Assembly: GCF_002078875.1 (NCBI RefSeq)
Contig: NC_034409.1
Coordinates: 14,423,111 to 14,487,110 of the forward strand
Direction: 5' to 3'
Origin: Numida meleagris
Lineage: Eukaryota > Chordata > Aves > Galliformes > Numididae
DNA length: 64,000 nucleotides
Below are positions 1-17,473 of this stretch, in pieces. Numbering within the stretch: the first letter of the stretch is position 1; each line of letters begins with the position of its first letter. The notes beneath the pieces are model-generated. The model worked only from the letters and a program-made list of their open reading frames with translations, had not been told where the DNA came from and ran no database searches. A program made the translations under genes and the position numbers.

Positions 1-1797
1 TCAAAATTAAAATCCTGGATAATATTTTTCTTGTTATTTATCCTATCTAAAACTAGCTAAAGAAGCAGCAATAAAGTTTAAGTAAAATGTAATTTCCTGT
101 TTTCTGAAATCATTATTTCATTTAGAAGGAACTGAAAAAATAAAAACCTGACATCAGTCTCTCTCTGCATTTTTAGAACTGCACATTTGACTTTCTCACC
201 ATTCAAATCTACCTACAACAACCTGCCAACAACATTAAAACAATTTAAAAAAAACCAAATGATTCTTAAAAGTACCCTCCCATCTTCCTTCATGAAGAAT
301 TCTCAATTTTTTTGTTTACTTTTAATTTGGAAGATAACTTTGTTGTGAGTTCCTCCAGGAAATTCAATTTCCATCTTTAGCACTGGTATAATATAGCTAT
401 CAGAAATCAAGCATCGGAACAGAAAAGTTACATGGTCACCCTTCTCAGCTTTAGGAAGCTAATACTGTAAACTGAATCGCAAGACTGAATGAAGATTGAA
501 TTCTTGGCTACACCACAGAAGTGTAATGAAAAAGTGGTGTCTGACATAGCTCCTGTTCTACACATGGTGAACATTTCAGGCTCAATCTGTCTGCCCAAAA
601 ATAGGCACAAAAAATCATTTAGAGGTTCTAGACTATATCCACAGGGCTGGCAAGCATGATGTAGGACATGAGAGATGCTCTTCTGGAAAGGCAGCTGGAG
701 GCTAGGGAAGGTATTCTAGTATTTTAAAGATGACACTATACACCTTGGCAACTGTGTGAGCCCTTCCTGTATAATTTCTTTTTTTTTTTTTTTTTTTTAA
801 GATATGTATCAGTAAGGAAATTAAAAATTGCAAAAAAAAAAAAAGTAGCAGTGCAATACACAGTTTGTATTGTTTTACAGTTTGCAGGTATATCCTTGAA
901 GGATGTTCATCCTGACAGTTTGACTAATCCTGCCTCTTGATTTTTCAGTTTCAAGTTTTACTTTCACTTGAATTCAATTAGCTCAAGGGTTTAGATTCCC
1001 TCTTAACTCCTACGTTATTTTAGTTACAGTCAACTAACACAAGCCACAAATCATGTATTATAGTTTACTTCTACAAATCCTTTTTCTGAGGGCTTCTTAA
1101 GAACTTGCCAGCTGGCTGATCACAAAATGATACACATTCCTGAACAAGCCACTGGCCAGATTCAAACTCTAATAGAGGTGATGAACACAGCAGACACTGG
1201 TGCCTTCACAGTTACAGCTGATAAGTATGCCAGTATTTGACTCTACACTCCAAGATAAATACAGATGTAAGTTTACTTCCTCTTACTTAAAGTTTCTTTG
1301 TCAACCTAATAGACAAACACTCTACTTTCTTTTTTGAGCAAACTTTAGTCTTAAATTATGCCACCATAAATTGGCATCTTTAAATGAAGACTCAGTTTAA
1401 GATCTAACTTCTAAGAATACAGAAAAATAATCCCACTACACAGATTTATTTAAAAATTTTAAATATTCTTTATGGCCTTCATGACTGCTTCACCTATATT
1501 CCTTTCCTGTACACTCGTTTGCAAACTTCCAATACAATTCATTGAACACATACAGTAAAAAAAGTATTTGCTATTGAATTTCAGATTTTTCAATTTTCAG
1601 TTATACACACAAATTGCATTGCTATCAATAGACTGCATACTTGAAGGCAGAATTTAACTGAAAATATTTCCAAGTGGAAAGCCATTTCAAAAGGTTTGTC
1701 TATTTAGATTGCATTACTGTTATGTTGTAAATCTACAAAAAAAGAGAACATCCTACATAGAAAAAATAGGAGTTTCAAAAAATTTAAAATTACTTAC
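1..1797 (-). other. COG5: COG5 intron, downstream part (partial)
   Basis: This is the intron that follows the exon ending at 1798 in the minus-strand transcript. It opens with a consensus donor (GTAAGT read on the minus strand, 1797-1792). The next expected COG5 coding block, which follows the KSEQL peptide in vertebrates, was not found here, so the acceptor lies outside the window. Visible contents are a T tract at about 778-799 followed by an A tract at about 832-844. I saw no mobile element and no convincing open frame. Confidence 0.8.
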
Positions 1798-1897
1798 AAG
1801 CTGTTCAGACTTTACACCGTAGAGCTGAATGGTCTTTGCTACATTTTTGGCCACAGCTAAACTGAGGTCTGGATCAACAGCAGCCACATTTAGCTCA
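1798..1897 (-). CDS. COG5: COG5 internal coding exon (seventh and last of those visible)
   Basis: This 100-bp exon of conserved oligomeric Golgi complex subunit 5 completes a serine codon split with the previous exon (AG|T) and then encodes 33 residues, beginning [11 protein letters not shown] and ending VKSEQL, finishing in phase 0. The acceptor reads TTTGCTTCTAG and the donor GTAAGT. The peptide closely matches the vertebrate COG5 region ELNVAAVD...[10 protein letters not shown] as I recall it. COG5 is a cytosolic, Golgi-associated helical-rod (CATCHR family) subunit in lobe B of the complex, which tethers retrograde vesicles that recycle glycosylation enzymes. The segment is predicted helical, with no membrane span or catalytic residue. 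Identification is by recognition of the sequence plus perfect phase agreement with the neighbouring exon. Confidence 0.93.
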
Positions 1898-4707
<2,810 letters not shown>

Positions 4708-4912
4708 TCATAATCTTGGGTTTTTTGCATGAATATGTCCTGTGCATCTTCCTCCATTTGTTGCAGTTCGGCAAAGAGATCAGGACTTCCACTTGTGTTA
4801 AAATTCCTCTGAATATTTTGACTGTATTGTTGCAGGCGCTTCCACAAGTCATTATAAAGTCTCAGTAATTTAGGGTATTCTCCTTCAAAAGCTTGTTTCA
4901 AAAATGTAGAAG
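4708..4912 (-). CDS. COG5: COG5 internal coding exon (fifth visible)
   Basis: This is a 205-bp exon. Two bases (CT) complete a serine codon begun in the previous exon, then 67 codons follow, beginning [20 protein letters not shown], and the exon ends with GA of a split aspartate codon. The conserved block [20 protein letters not shown] followed by KRLQQYS is nearly identical to the vertebrate COG5 sequence. The following segment ([20 protein letters not shown]) is more variable, as expected for a loop or linker. The acceptor is TTCATTTTGTAG and the donor GTATGT. Confidence 0.96.
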
Positions 4913-7049
4913 CTACAAAATGAAGCAGTAAGTAATATGCATTACTAAGTTTAATTTATTTGATTCGTAAGAATAATCTGTACCCTTGCATTTAAATCAA
5001 TGAATGATATCTAATGTCATTCCCCCTTTAACACTGCTAATGTAATATTTATAATTACTTTGAAAGTGGTATGAGCGATCATGTTACATGAAGTTGATGA
5101 TGATATGTATCCAAAGCTTCAGTATAAACTCCACAATTCAAATACTGGACAGGGGAATCTTACTTTGCGTATTAAATATACTAATCATGGTCATGAATCG
5201 TTTAGAATCAAACTTAATTGTTAGTACTACTATTCATTTTAGTCCAAAGTGTGATTAGAATTCACTGAACAAAGATTTTCTAACAATAGCTTGGCAGGGG
5301 AAGAAGCATGGAGCTTTGCAACTTTCAAGATACTCGTTTATTACAAATAACGTCTATAAGCCAAACTCTATGAAATCTGCTTTTACACACACCTCTTAAA
5401 ACAATGTACGTAAAATGTAATTCCAACACAAATAAATAATGACAAAACCGGCAGAAAAGTCAGCATTACCTTCATCCTTTAAAAGCTTGCCAAAAGTAAC
5501 AGGAAATGAAACAAATGTACAACTGCTTTAGACACCGATGTTAATCTTGATCTAACATCACTCATACTTCATGGATTTCCTCATTACATTAGGAGATTAA
5601 CAATGTTACATTCATTCGTAGGTTTTTCAAGTTTTAGACATCTGCCCCATTTGACTCAGCCCATCCCATCAACTCAAGTACATTCTAATTCTGAATACTG
5701 GAGGATTCACATTTATTTTCAAATGCAGAGCTATATTAGGTCACAGAACAATGTTCATGCTTTTTTCTGATATTCCTCTGGTCTATATGATCCTGAGAGT
5801 CTATGATTCATGTCAGTGGATTCAATCACTTAGAATTAACATATTAAAGGTGAACACTTTTATATAGACATATCACTTAAAAAATTAAGTCTACTTGCTG
5901 TAAGTAGTTTTCCCCGAACTCAGATGTGGCAAAGTAAAAACAGCACTCAGTTTAAAAATCCAAATGCTCTGAATGTTTATATATGAAACATTAAAAGTTA
6001 CAAGTAACAAAATAAAATCTAAGAGTTACCTTACTTCTGAAATGTTGATTGATCCCTTTAACTCATGTCACAATTTTACAGTCTTAAAACCTTATGCTGA
6101 AAACAGCACACATTCTGCATGAACATATGAGATCCCTAGTATGTACCTACCGCTGTTAAAGTATGTGTAAAGCAAACAGTAAAATTAATATGTTTTAACA
6201 CAAGATGAATTCATTTTCTTCTGCAATCATCTAGTTACTTAGCAACCACTGAACATGAATCAAACAGCTACTTCCTCAAATTATACTGTTGCCATTTAGC
6301 AGAGCAGGATCAAAATCTGAAGGGCCAATGAAATAGGTGAGATCACAAGATTAATGCAAACTTTATGCACTTTGTATCTGGAAAAGATTCACTATATACT
6401 CTGTATACAACTATGAAAAATGTATTTGTGAAAGCACCAAATATGATGAAATTGCATGCTGCATTAATATGACAACAGTACTCATATTTACAACATGATT
6501 TAATATTGCTGGTTGTTTCTGCTAGGTATTTATTACATATGTGCAGAACATTGTGTATAGTCAGAACACTACCAATTATCTATATTTAGACAAGACACAA
6601 TTTTAAAGAATCTCAGCTCCTATTTATAAGGTTTGCAAAAATGGCTAAAATCAGTCTTTTGCAGCTGACAAGTGTTCGACAACAGAAGAATGTATAGATT
6701 GCTTTTTAAAATCGAATTACTACTTAACGACTTCAGCAAACTCATTCACTTTAGAAAGTATAATGAGATCCCAAATGTTTTTATTTCCACATACAGTTGG
6801 CCTAAATACGGGTTTTTATTAGGTTATGACTGCTTAATGGAACAGAAAACATTTTTTTTTTTTTTCCAGAAAACTCAATTACAATTTAGGAATGTTTCGT
6901 TATAAAACCACAAAATTTTAAATTCACAGACCCAGCACTAAGTGAACCACTGCTGTTAGAAGAGGAGATAACGAGCAAATAACTTATGGAAATGAGAGAT
7001 TCAAAATAACTACAAAATACATTACGAATCATTTACACTGAATACTTAC
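4913..7049 (-). other. COG5: COG5 intron of 2,137 bp
   Basis: The intron runs from a GTAAGT donor to a TTTTGTAG acceptor. It is AT-rich throughout. I saw no mobile element, no RNA gene and no coherent open frame. The open frame at 6672-6905 on the plus strand includes a run of phenylalanines from a T tract and is taken as chance. Confidence 0.85.
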
Positions 7050-7131
7050 AGTCTGTTGCTGACTGAAACTGAGAGGATAGAGTCCGAGTTACTGCAGTCC
7101 AGAATTTGTACAAAATATCAGACTGGCCATC
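7050..7131 (-). CDS. COG5: COG5 internal coding exon (fourth visible)
   Basis: This is an 82-bp exon, too short to stand out as an open frame. It encodes 27 complete codons, beginning DGQSDILYKFWTAVTRTLSS and ending QSATD, plus the first T of a serine codon. It matches the vertebrate COG5 stretch DGQ.(D/E)ILY.FW..VT. SSQF. The acceptor has a strong pyrimidine tract (TTTCTTTTCTCC...CTATCAG) and the donor is consensus GTAAGT. It joins in phase 0 with the upstream exon that ends EEIVK, giving the family-typical EEIVKDGQ junction. Confidence 0.95.
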
Positions 7132-7928
7132 CTGATAGCAAAGGAGAAAAGAAAAGAAAAGAAGGTTTCAAAGCAAACTCTTTTCAAAGAATCTTAAATA
7201 TTGGAAATGCTTCCAGTCACAGCTCTTTTACCAATACTGAGAACCAAAACTAAGTAAACAAAGTCTGAGAAGTTTTCCTCAAGTTTAAAACTAGGAAAAT
7301 TACTTGGGAAAACAAAAATTAAAGCTTCAGTCATCTCTCAAATCCTTTCCCTTATACTTGAGGGAAATGCTCCGAGCTCTCTGGCAACCAATCTTTCGGA
7401 AAAAGGTATGAGCGCAGAAAGAAACAGCACACCTTGGAACTGTGTCAGAAAATCTCTTCGCATTGCAATGACCTTCTCATTCAGTGGGGATTCTCATGCT
7501 GACTAAATCACAGCAATGACTGTTAGCGGCATTATGACATGTTTACAGATTGCAATCAGGAATCAGAACTAGTCCATGCTGCTCTGCTTCGCACAGAACA
7601 GAAGAATTTCCAGTTCCAAAGCCCTTAACAACCAAAAAGATACACTGAACTTCACAGTTGGCTCCTCACCACCTTGTGTCAACAGAGCTGGCTGGCAGCA
7701 GTGAAAACAAGGTAGCGTACTCTTGAAAAAAAGACATTTGAAACTACAAGCCATTTAGTTACTCCCCCATTTCACAGCTCGAAGTAAATTAGAGTACGGT
7801 TTCCATTTCTCTCTTTTGCTCTCTTCTTGTTTGTGTCTCTGAGCCACAAAAATTGCAAGAGATGATGGTGAGCATTCTATCCTGCCCCCTAGTTGCATGC
7901 CTGGATGGCTGTCCAGTGTTTTAGTCAG

Positions 7929-8050
7929 AGAATCACAGAATGGTTTGGAAGAGACCTTAAAGACCATCTAGTTCCAAATCCCCCGCTGTGGGCAGCGAAA
8001 CCTTCCACTGGACCAGGTTGCCCAAAGCCCCATCCAACCCGGCCTTGAAC
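7929..8050 (-). mobile_element. CR1 LINE fragment, extreme 3' end
   Basis: The plus strand reads AGAATCACAGAATGGTTTGG, then a GACCTTAAAGACCATCTAGT-like block, then GGACCAGGTTGCCCAAAGC and CCATCCAACCCGGCCTTGAA. This is the reverse complement of the canonical CR1 3' untranslated end and terminal repeat. The copy is truncated to roughly 120 bp, so its 3' tail is at 7929 and it is oriented on the minus strand. The sequence beyond about 8050 no longer resembles CR1. Confidence 0.9.
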
Positions 8051-11000
8051 TCTTTATGGGAGAGGAAAGCTCTCAACAGAACATTTTTTTTCATATACCT
8101 ATGCAGTATACTGACCTTCCTGTATAAATTTACCACTTTGAAGAAACCACTAACTATGCAAATGATTATCTGCAAAATGTGCTCAGAAAGAAAAAACAAA
8201 ACACCCAGCAACGATTACAGATGTCAGCAATGCTGAGAATTTTAGGCTGGCACTTGGCTGCTTCTATTCTGATTCACTCTGAAAGATCCAAGTTTTTAAA
8301 TCAAAGCACAGCATTCACAGCAAAAGATGCATTTAAGTAAAGGGCTCAACACTGTAATCTTTGTCAAAGATGGATGCATTTTCTGAGGTTTCCTTTTGGT
8401 GCTGCCCATGACATACTATGAGAAAAATGGAAAAACAAAAAACTGAACCAAACCACATGTTCTTGTTAATAACACAAGCTCTTTCAAATATAAAAGTTCA
8501 GCCACTCCAAACTGAATTACTACTCAAGATGACAGAGGAAAAAAGAACACACACTATTCACTTGCATTGGCACAAAGCGATGAGAGTCTTCAGAATGCCC
8601 TACATTAGTAGGGTACCACTGCATTCAATTTGAAGATCTGGTCATTGAAAGATTGCAAGTTCGAGTTCAAGTTTTCAGTTCAAAAACTATCACCTTAGAA
8701 ATTTTATATAAAACTTGTAAATCAGTCAAAAATAAACTGAGACATATAATTTTTTTTTTAAATATCAGATTATCAGACAGAATGCTTTCACAAATTCTAA
8801 GATTAGACAAAGAATTCATCCAATCATACCCCTTATATAGACATAAGTGGTAGAATAGACAAAGGAGGATAAAATCTGTAGTCGTGTTAAGAACTGAGAG
8901 AGAACATCTTTTCTGCTGTTGGGTATCCAGGATGATGGGAGGCTCATACCTGAAAAATGTATGAGAATTAACACAGAAAACTAACATCAACATGAATGAT
9001 GGAATCTCATTTGTGACTGCCTGAGGACACTTACAGATTTAGAAACCAGACTAACCAATTCCATAGCTATATTTGTGTCTTCCGTAAAACTGCAGTGGAT
9101 TTTCATGTATGGGAAAAATATAATAGTAATATTAGACAGTGATTCAGAAGGTGCACTGCACAAAAGGTCTTTTTTTGGATAAATTGATTATTATAGCATA
9201 AATAGGAAATCACTCAGTTCTTCATTTCAGTTTCATATTTAAAATAAGAAAATTACCATAAAATAAATGGGCTTTCACATAAGCTATAAAATAAATTAAT
9301 TAGCTTTCATATTCTCTATCCCGATCTGGAACAATATTTGCCTATTCAGCATGGTAACTCAATTAAATTTCTAAATCATCTAATGGATATGGAAAAATAC
9401 TTACAGGCCACCTTCAAATAACTTTCTTTCATTAGTGTAATCACCATCTACACCTCTATTATAGTCTCAGCAGAAAATACAATGATTAAATGTGGCCTTG
9501 AAAACAAACTTGCATACCGTCTGTCCACATCTGTCTTAACTGTGATTCAGCATTGTGACAAATAACAGTAACAAAAACCTGAAAATATTTAATATTGGAG
9601 GGAAAATACGTAACATTTGCATGTAACTATACATCCATATATAATATATATAAACTCAGACGTATATATGTATGTATTCATGTAAACATTTGCATTGTAG
9701 CCACAGCCGTATCAGTTAAGTCTCTGCCCATTAGTTTCCATCTTTAGACCTGGGTAAATGGTATTAACTTAGCAACATTTTACAATCATCAAGGCCTCTG
9801 TGACTTGGCTATCCAACTGTATTATGCATGAGGAAATAGAGTGGAAAAATACATGGAAAATTCAAAGATTTTATACTGATCGACGACTCAGTCAAAAATG
9901 TTTAGGGGACAAAAAAGATTAATGACCCATTTTCAGAACAACTGAAAACACTATCTCGGGAGTTACTACCAGTTGCTTCTATAGTGTGAATGGTGATATT
10001 TCACTTTGCCCAGTGCTGAGATGTGGTCACTCTGGAGGTGAAATACAACTGCTGATTAGTAGTATGCAAAAGACCACATGAGAGTTTCTGGCAGGAACTA
10101 GAGAATACTTTTGCTTATACAAACACCGGGGAGAATATAACTGGGAGGACTGTAGTTACTAAAATGAGAATGCAACAAGGCATTAGCATTAGATACATCT
10201 GCTGGGATATAAAAATGTGATATGCAACCACAACCACTCAGAAAACATTTATTTATTTTGTTTAAACCTGCAACTTCTTTGCTTACATATTACCTCAGTA
10301 TATTATTTTCTTATGTTAGGTACCTCACTGCTTTTTTTTTTTTAAGGAAAGTATTCTAACATTACTTCTATGCTGTAGATCACAACAGAAATTGTAATTT
10401 AACTATTAAAAATCTAATGTGCAATTCCATTTGACAACAATCAATACTAAAAAAGGACACAAAAGAAGTTCCAAAAGGAACGTTTTACTCCAGCTTAGCA
10501 GAAAGACTGAAGGAACGTTCCTCTCTCCTGGACAGCTTCTTCAAGGACTTAGAAAGACAGACAGGATGAAGGAGAATAGGAAAGGGCAGTCAGCAGTGCT
10601 TGCCTGAAATGCACACAGCAGATCTATGATGCATCTTATCATAATGGTAAGTCTATAAGCCTTCCCCTGTGTTTCATACAGCACTGTGTGCAACATCCCA
10701 ACAATATCAGAAAAGAACTGCTCTTTTGGGCTCTTCACTTTCAGAAGCTGTAATCTAGCTGAAATTGCATTCCTGTCAAATTTGGTCCTCCACTATACTT
10801 ACACCAAATCTCCTCACTGGTAGACAACACATGGGAGTTCTGGGTGCACTCACATTGTGATTAAATGTGTAGAAGTGATTCTTTTTGGTGCAAACCCGTC
10901 TTGTGTCTATACTTGATGCCCTTCAGTGCTTGGCGTCTCAACAGACTATCACTAGGTCAGTAGACAAGCAACCTCATCGCTAGCTTAAAAAGAACAATTT

Positions 11001-14000
11001 CTGCCATTAAACAGCATCCGTAGCACATCATCATATTTCTGTAGCAGAACCCACAATGGTGTGCTAATATTTTTCATCAATTAACATTCTGAGCCTTTAA
11101 ATTGGGAATGTTCCATTTCTCTTATGAAAACTAAATAAAAGTGAAAGAAGCTATACCCTCCCCAAAATAAAAATGCTTGCTTTGAAATCTAGTCACAGGC
11201 AGATTAACGTCTTGTGATACAATCCCTTGTAGCAGGAGCAGCTGACAAGATGAGTAATGAACTGCATCCGATTATCTTTTCAGCTCTGTGGCAATCATTT
11301 TCCATCAGCTTTTTATTCCATAACCAACGACACTGGATAAAGATCACTATTCTGTCATACTCCACCCCAGCCCTCATCAGTGGATATGTTTAATAATGCA
11401 GAAAAAACCTTTGGAAGGTAAGAGGTCTAATGAGATAGTCTAACATTACTGTTATCTGGGGCAAAACTGCTTTAAGTGGTTACTGCATAGTATACCAAAA
11501 TCCTTACATAATTTGAAGTCTTTCTGAAGGAAATTAATACACCTTAGCATTTAATGTAATGCCGTTTCCTCTTTTCATATGCAATATGTTCTTTCCTCAA
11601 CAAAAGAGTCTTAACTGTGATTGATGGTATCTAATACTCAAGACAGGCAAGATTCAGGTTGACGTATACATATTTTTCCTATTATAGAGTACAACTGAAT
11701 TAAATCTATGAACGTTAATTTCAACTATAGAAATATAAAAAACAGGATTTTTGCCCAAAATCCAATCCATCCTTTATTCTGATCTCACAGTAAGGAGAAT
11801 CCACACAGAAATCATAATTTGCACCGCTACAAATGCTCTTGGATCAGCCACAGAACTATTTTTTTCATAAAAATCCACTATGAAAATGCTCCTGTATCTA
11901 AACTACACCTCATAAACTAATGATCTACCAATTCATACTGAGAATTGAAAGTATTGTCACTGCTGTTCCTGTGCTCAGTGACCACTTTCTTTCCCAGAAC
12001 TCATAGAGCTGATCAGGCACTCCATTTTGTAGCCTCCATGCAAATTTGCAGATAGTGCAAGACAGTTTAGGTCTGTCTTCCTCTTGTCAATTATTTGATC
12101 ATAGAAATAAACTGAACAACTGCCCAGTGACATCAACTAGAGCAGCCTTTTGCCATTCTGACCTGGTGCACAGCTGTCGAGAACCAGGGAAATAAACTTG
12201 CTTTTGAAAACCATATGAACTATAAGCAGTTAGAATCAAATTGCATCTGTGTAAAATAGGAAAACACAACATATTCCAGTCTGACCACCCACTATAATTT
12301 TTTCATTTTTAGTACTTTTTATAAAAAATAGATACTCAGTCACACACTCCATTCACATAGGAATTACTTTTCCATGGAAATTACACACATAAATCAGACA
12401 AAACAAGTCCATTAGGCTGGACCACAAACGGCAATTCATTTTCTTAGTAGTAGGGCTCACTTTATTACTGCAAAAAAAATCATTAGTGTAAGACATAATT
12501 CAAGAAAGTTTACCCTCATCAGAATAATACATACAGGCAGTCTGTTTGGCTTTCATTGTGTTTCTTATGTATGTGAAATTAGAATGTTCTTAAGTGCTTT
12601 GCTGAACCAGCGCCATAATCAACGATCAGCAAAAAAATGTGTTCACTTTTATTACTTAGATTTACTATTACCATAAAGTTACTGTGGTCAATACCGTGCA
12701 CAGGTATTCTGAAATTTAGAACCCCAAAAAGTTTTTATTTAGATAAAACCGTTAGGAATGCATGATAATGCTGAATAATGACAGGGCCAGGAGACATCCG
12801 GATGTGCCAATTCATCCTGCTCGCTTGACTTCGAATATGAAAGCTCAGTCCAACATGCCTTGCACATTCCAGGCAAACACTCACTAGAAAACTCTATTTT
12901 AAGATAAGGGCCTGTTAAGCAAATCTTTCTACTGTAAAGAAACAAAATGGAGTCTTCTCCTACTAACATAAATGTAAGTAAGCATGCAAGTTTAATATTT
13001 AATGCCAAAAGTTTAGCACTCTTGATAGCCTAGCTCAGAAAGAGTCTACATTTAGTAGGTGTTGAATTAAAAGCAGCCCACTAACCTTTCCAGAAGAGAC
13101 TTTAGGCCACACATAAACAATTCTACACTTTTAAAAAGCTGAGATCCAGAGCTTCAAAAAAAAAAAGGGCTGTTATAGCACAGAGACTGTAAACTGTTAT
13201 CTTCTCTGCAATGACTTATGTTAAGAATTCACATATTGGTATGAAATGAAGAGGAAAAATACATGTATACTGGCATATTAAAAATCCTTTCTTTTTCCCA
13301 GTAGTCTTTCAGTGAGTTGTATTATAGATTGTAGACTGTCCGGTTAGCAATGCAAAGCGACATTATTACTCAGTTGTACAGATTGAAAATTTAAGTGAAT
13401 GTTCCTTGTTTACAGGATCATGAGATTGTCTTCACTGGAAAAAAAAAAACCACTAACAGAATCCAAGTGCTAAAACTCCCTTCCCACTTACATGGAATGA
13501 CTTGATTCCACAGTTCAGAAAGTATAACCCATTTTCTGCTAATAGCTGTGATTAAGTTAATAAACCACTGAATAATAGTGAGTACCAGTACCATAGGAGC
13601 AATGATATTTGAAGATCTGTATCCACTGTTACCTTACAATAATATTAATGTTGCAGATTAGAAAACTGACATAAAGTTACCTCAAAAACAAAAACTCAAC
13701 AACTTATCCCATTTAGGAAAAACATACCAAGCTCCTCATTAACTTTGCTATTATAGAAATGAAATCTCTTGAGCTGTGTTCTCTATATAACTATTTGGCG
13801 TCTGACATTAAATCTAAATTCAATGAATGTCAAAGAAAATACCCCCTTATTTGGTATTAGATAAGAATGCAAGAAAATGCTGAAAAGACATATACTTATT
13901 TTTACAAATGTCTCTATTTCCTTCACACTGTAAATTTAGAACTTAATGAGTATAATTTCCCATCTGTGAATTATCATATTTGTGTTTGTCTGAAATAGCT

Positions 14001-17000
14001 ATTCTAACATTTGAATAATAAATCTGACCCACTGATTCTAAACTGGCTTCCCCTTCATGACAATCACTTCCAACTTATTTTTCCCTGCAGAAATTTTGAT
14101 ACTCTGAGTGGAATGTGAAAAACATCTTTATTGTGAAGATCCTTTGAAATGTAAAACAATAAACTGAATATTACCATGCAGCTAGTTGCTGCAGGCTCCT
14201 GAAATCAGGCTTTGCATACTAATACATACAGTGTTTTCTATTTGTAATCAAAGGCCATAAAGAAATACGGGACTCAAGAACATTGCTCTAACAACAGAAG
14301 ACATTTAAAGGACAGTGTAAATATTTTTCCACCAATAAGGCAAGAATGCAAATGATTTAAGAATTCTGTACAGCAAGATCTTATGGGACAGAAATAAGGA
14401 ACTCTATTTGCACTATTTCTATAGCAACAACATAACCAAATGTTAGACTGCGAACAAAAAGCCATCACACTCAGTAGTGCAATTAACCAGTAAAGAAAGA
14501 GGAAAAAAAAAAATCAGTGTGCCGAATAAACCTTTTCTAGTTTCTCAAAGTAGTCTAGATTAAATTTTAAAAAAGATCAGTGAGTATGAATTTTTAATAC
14601 TGTCTACATTAGAATGTTGTAGGTGAACACATGTCAATAAATGACACCATGACTTTAAAAATGACCTTGATTTTTTGTTTTACTGCAGGGTATAGAATTT
14701 CATTACACTGCGTTGATCACCTTGTACCCAAGGTGTAATAGTTTCTAGACTTCCAGCAATAGAGCAACATTTTAAAAAGGTCTCTTTATGCATCAGACAA
14801 AAGAAACAAAATCTTTTTTTTTTCTTTTTTTAAATATTAGCTTCTTAGCTGGAATACAAAGAGAGTGCTTTTCCCCAATTCCAGTATTAGAATTCCTACA
14901 CGATTCCTTGGAAAAACGAATCTGCAAGTAACCAAAATACTTAGGTCTTAAACAGTGTCCTGTATCTTCAAAACTACTTAGAAAAAACATTAATTAATCC
15001 TTCCATGCTTCTGCAACATATGCATCAACTGGAAGTAAATGAAGTCAGTGTTTCCAAAAGCCAGTAACTACCCAAGGGACTTGGCAGCTGCCTTCTGTCC
15101 ACAGAACTGATTTAGTATGCACAGCTGTAACTCTACACTTTCACCTTGACTGTTAGGCACCTCATCCAAGGATGAAGCGATAGTTTGTTACCACGTCCAT
15201 TCAACCCCAGTGGTTCAGGTTAAGGCTGACAAGAACTGATCACAAAAGGTGACACTGCCATCAAATGTATTTCTTTTCTAATAGTAATCTGACTGTAATC
15301 CAGCTGATTTAATAATTTTCAGTTATCACTGAACAACAATCTGCATAGACCCCCAAAAAATCGAAATGAAAATGAACATAGGTCATTATAACCTACTAAC
15401 CCATGCAGCCTTGACACCATCCCTTCTATTTACAGCTGCACATTTCTGGCAAAGAAACAGGATTAAAGTCCTAGAGAAAATGCAGTGTCATTAGAAGACC
15501 ATTACATGGGCTCTGTTCCTCCCATCTGAATTAGAACTGAATTACTTTTAACAAGGCTGGCTGTGTACACATGGATCCATTTAAAACTAGAAGTAAGACT
15601 CCTTAATTAGTAAGATTTTTTTTTAAAGAGAAACCTTGCAACAGGAGTCAACAGGAAAATTTGTAGGTTTGAAACCTAGAGCATTCTTCAGTACGTTGCG
15701 GATGACAAACCTGCTCATTCACCTGTGTTCAGAGCTCCACAAAGTATTGCTAATGCTTAAATAATAAACAGAAACCACAGTAGAAATGGTGCACAAATAA
15801 TCCAACTCTGCTTCTACAAAAGATACTGGAAAATAAATCACGTACTTGTAATAATAGGTGAAAGATTATTTTGTGGATTCATATAAGGCAGTAATTGGAT
15901 TATTTTTAATTTTTTCCACTTAGGATTATTTTTATTGAGTCAATTGAATGCGAACATGTGATGTTAGGATGCAGATAACTTCAAGGCAGCAACATTTTTT
16001 TAACAAGTTTGGACAAAAGAGAAAAAATAAGATGAAATGTAAGTATGCTTTGGGAAAGAAACACATTTTCCATTTATTTTCTTTATCTGATGTAATTGTG
16101 AGGACATTCCCTTCTGTATCGTTAACACCTCGTATTGACAGTGTTGACAACTCCAGAAAATAGCCTGCTTACTCACCAAGCATTCACCAGGAGAGGCAAT
16201 GATATAAGCCCTCCACAAAACACAGAATAACACTCCCTGTAACTCTCAGCTCACTCTCTTACCCAGAGCCTTACGTAAATGACAGGTTTTGCTGTTTTCC
16301 TGAGCTGTTAACAAATGTGGACATCAGCTGACCAAAAGGGATCAAAGGCAAATCTGCTCTCTCACAGACTGTGCCCCTCTTCCCTGACCCCCTACCCATT
16401 AGTGGACAAAAGCCAGCTCACCCTCCGTATTGAGCAGACAACACTATCCCCCCTGATAATCATTTGACGCTTTCAGAGTTGTTTCTCACTTTGCAGAACT
16501 TTTCACTGATGCCTGTGTAGGAGTGACAGACCCAAAATACATGAGGATCAGAGATCATTTCCAAATCTTCCACAAGGGGCTTAGAGGGATTCTTATCTCC
16601 AATTAGGAAACTAGCTGCCATAGGATGATTATGCTCTGCTGTGATTTACACTGAAGTCAATTGGCGTTTAGGTATTAAAATAGCTGAAGCAGGATTAGTC
16701 ACTACACATAGGAAGCGAAATAAAGCAGAGTAAACTGGAGTAGCCTACTAGCTCTTTGAAGGTGAATTAAGCAACTGAAAAAAGTGATAAACCTAGCCCA
16801 ACATTAAGCAAACAAAAATATTAACTTTACATTGTTTAAGTCATGTTTGATCCTCAAGATTATGAAAAAAATCACCTATCTTAAAAAAAGTATAAAATTA
16901 AATCTATTTTCTCACAAAACCTAAATTAGAATTTATGAATTCTGAATTCTTAGCTTTACTCATCAACTAAGATCTAGTAATGACAGAAGTCTTCTTAGAT

Positions 17001-17473
17001 TAAAAAAGAAAAAGAAAAAAAAGAAAAATATCAATTCAGTCTTAAATGTATTTCTCATTTAAATATCTCCAGGTCTTTTTTTTTTTTTTTTTTGGAAATG
17101 CATATTACAGTTTCAGTATTTACAGATCAAAAACGAGTCTATATTTCATTACTAGTATGAAATGGAACAATGTACTATGAGGGCATGACTCCTTTTCAAA
17201 GGAGATGTGAATTCCTTTCATATTGTGACAGAGGACAAATGTGAGAATCCAGCTGTGGAAAGGGCAGGATTGGAGCAAACAAAGATGCAAATTCCATCTG
17301 CAGATTCTTTCATGGTACTCATGTAAGTCTGGGTATGTCACTTCACTCTTGACCACATTTAATGGTGAAAAAATTTGAAATTGAATTCTGTTACTAAAAA
17401 GAGAAACCATAACGTGGAAAAGATGGAGGTGCTGTCACTGTCTTGCTGCTGACCAGCAGTATTTATAAATTTA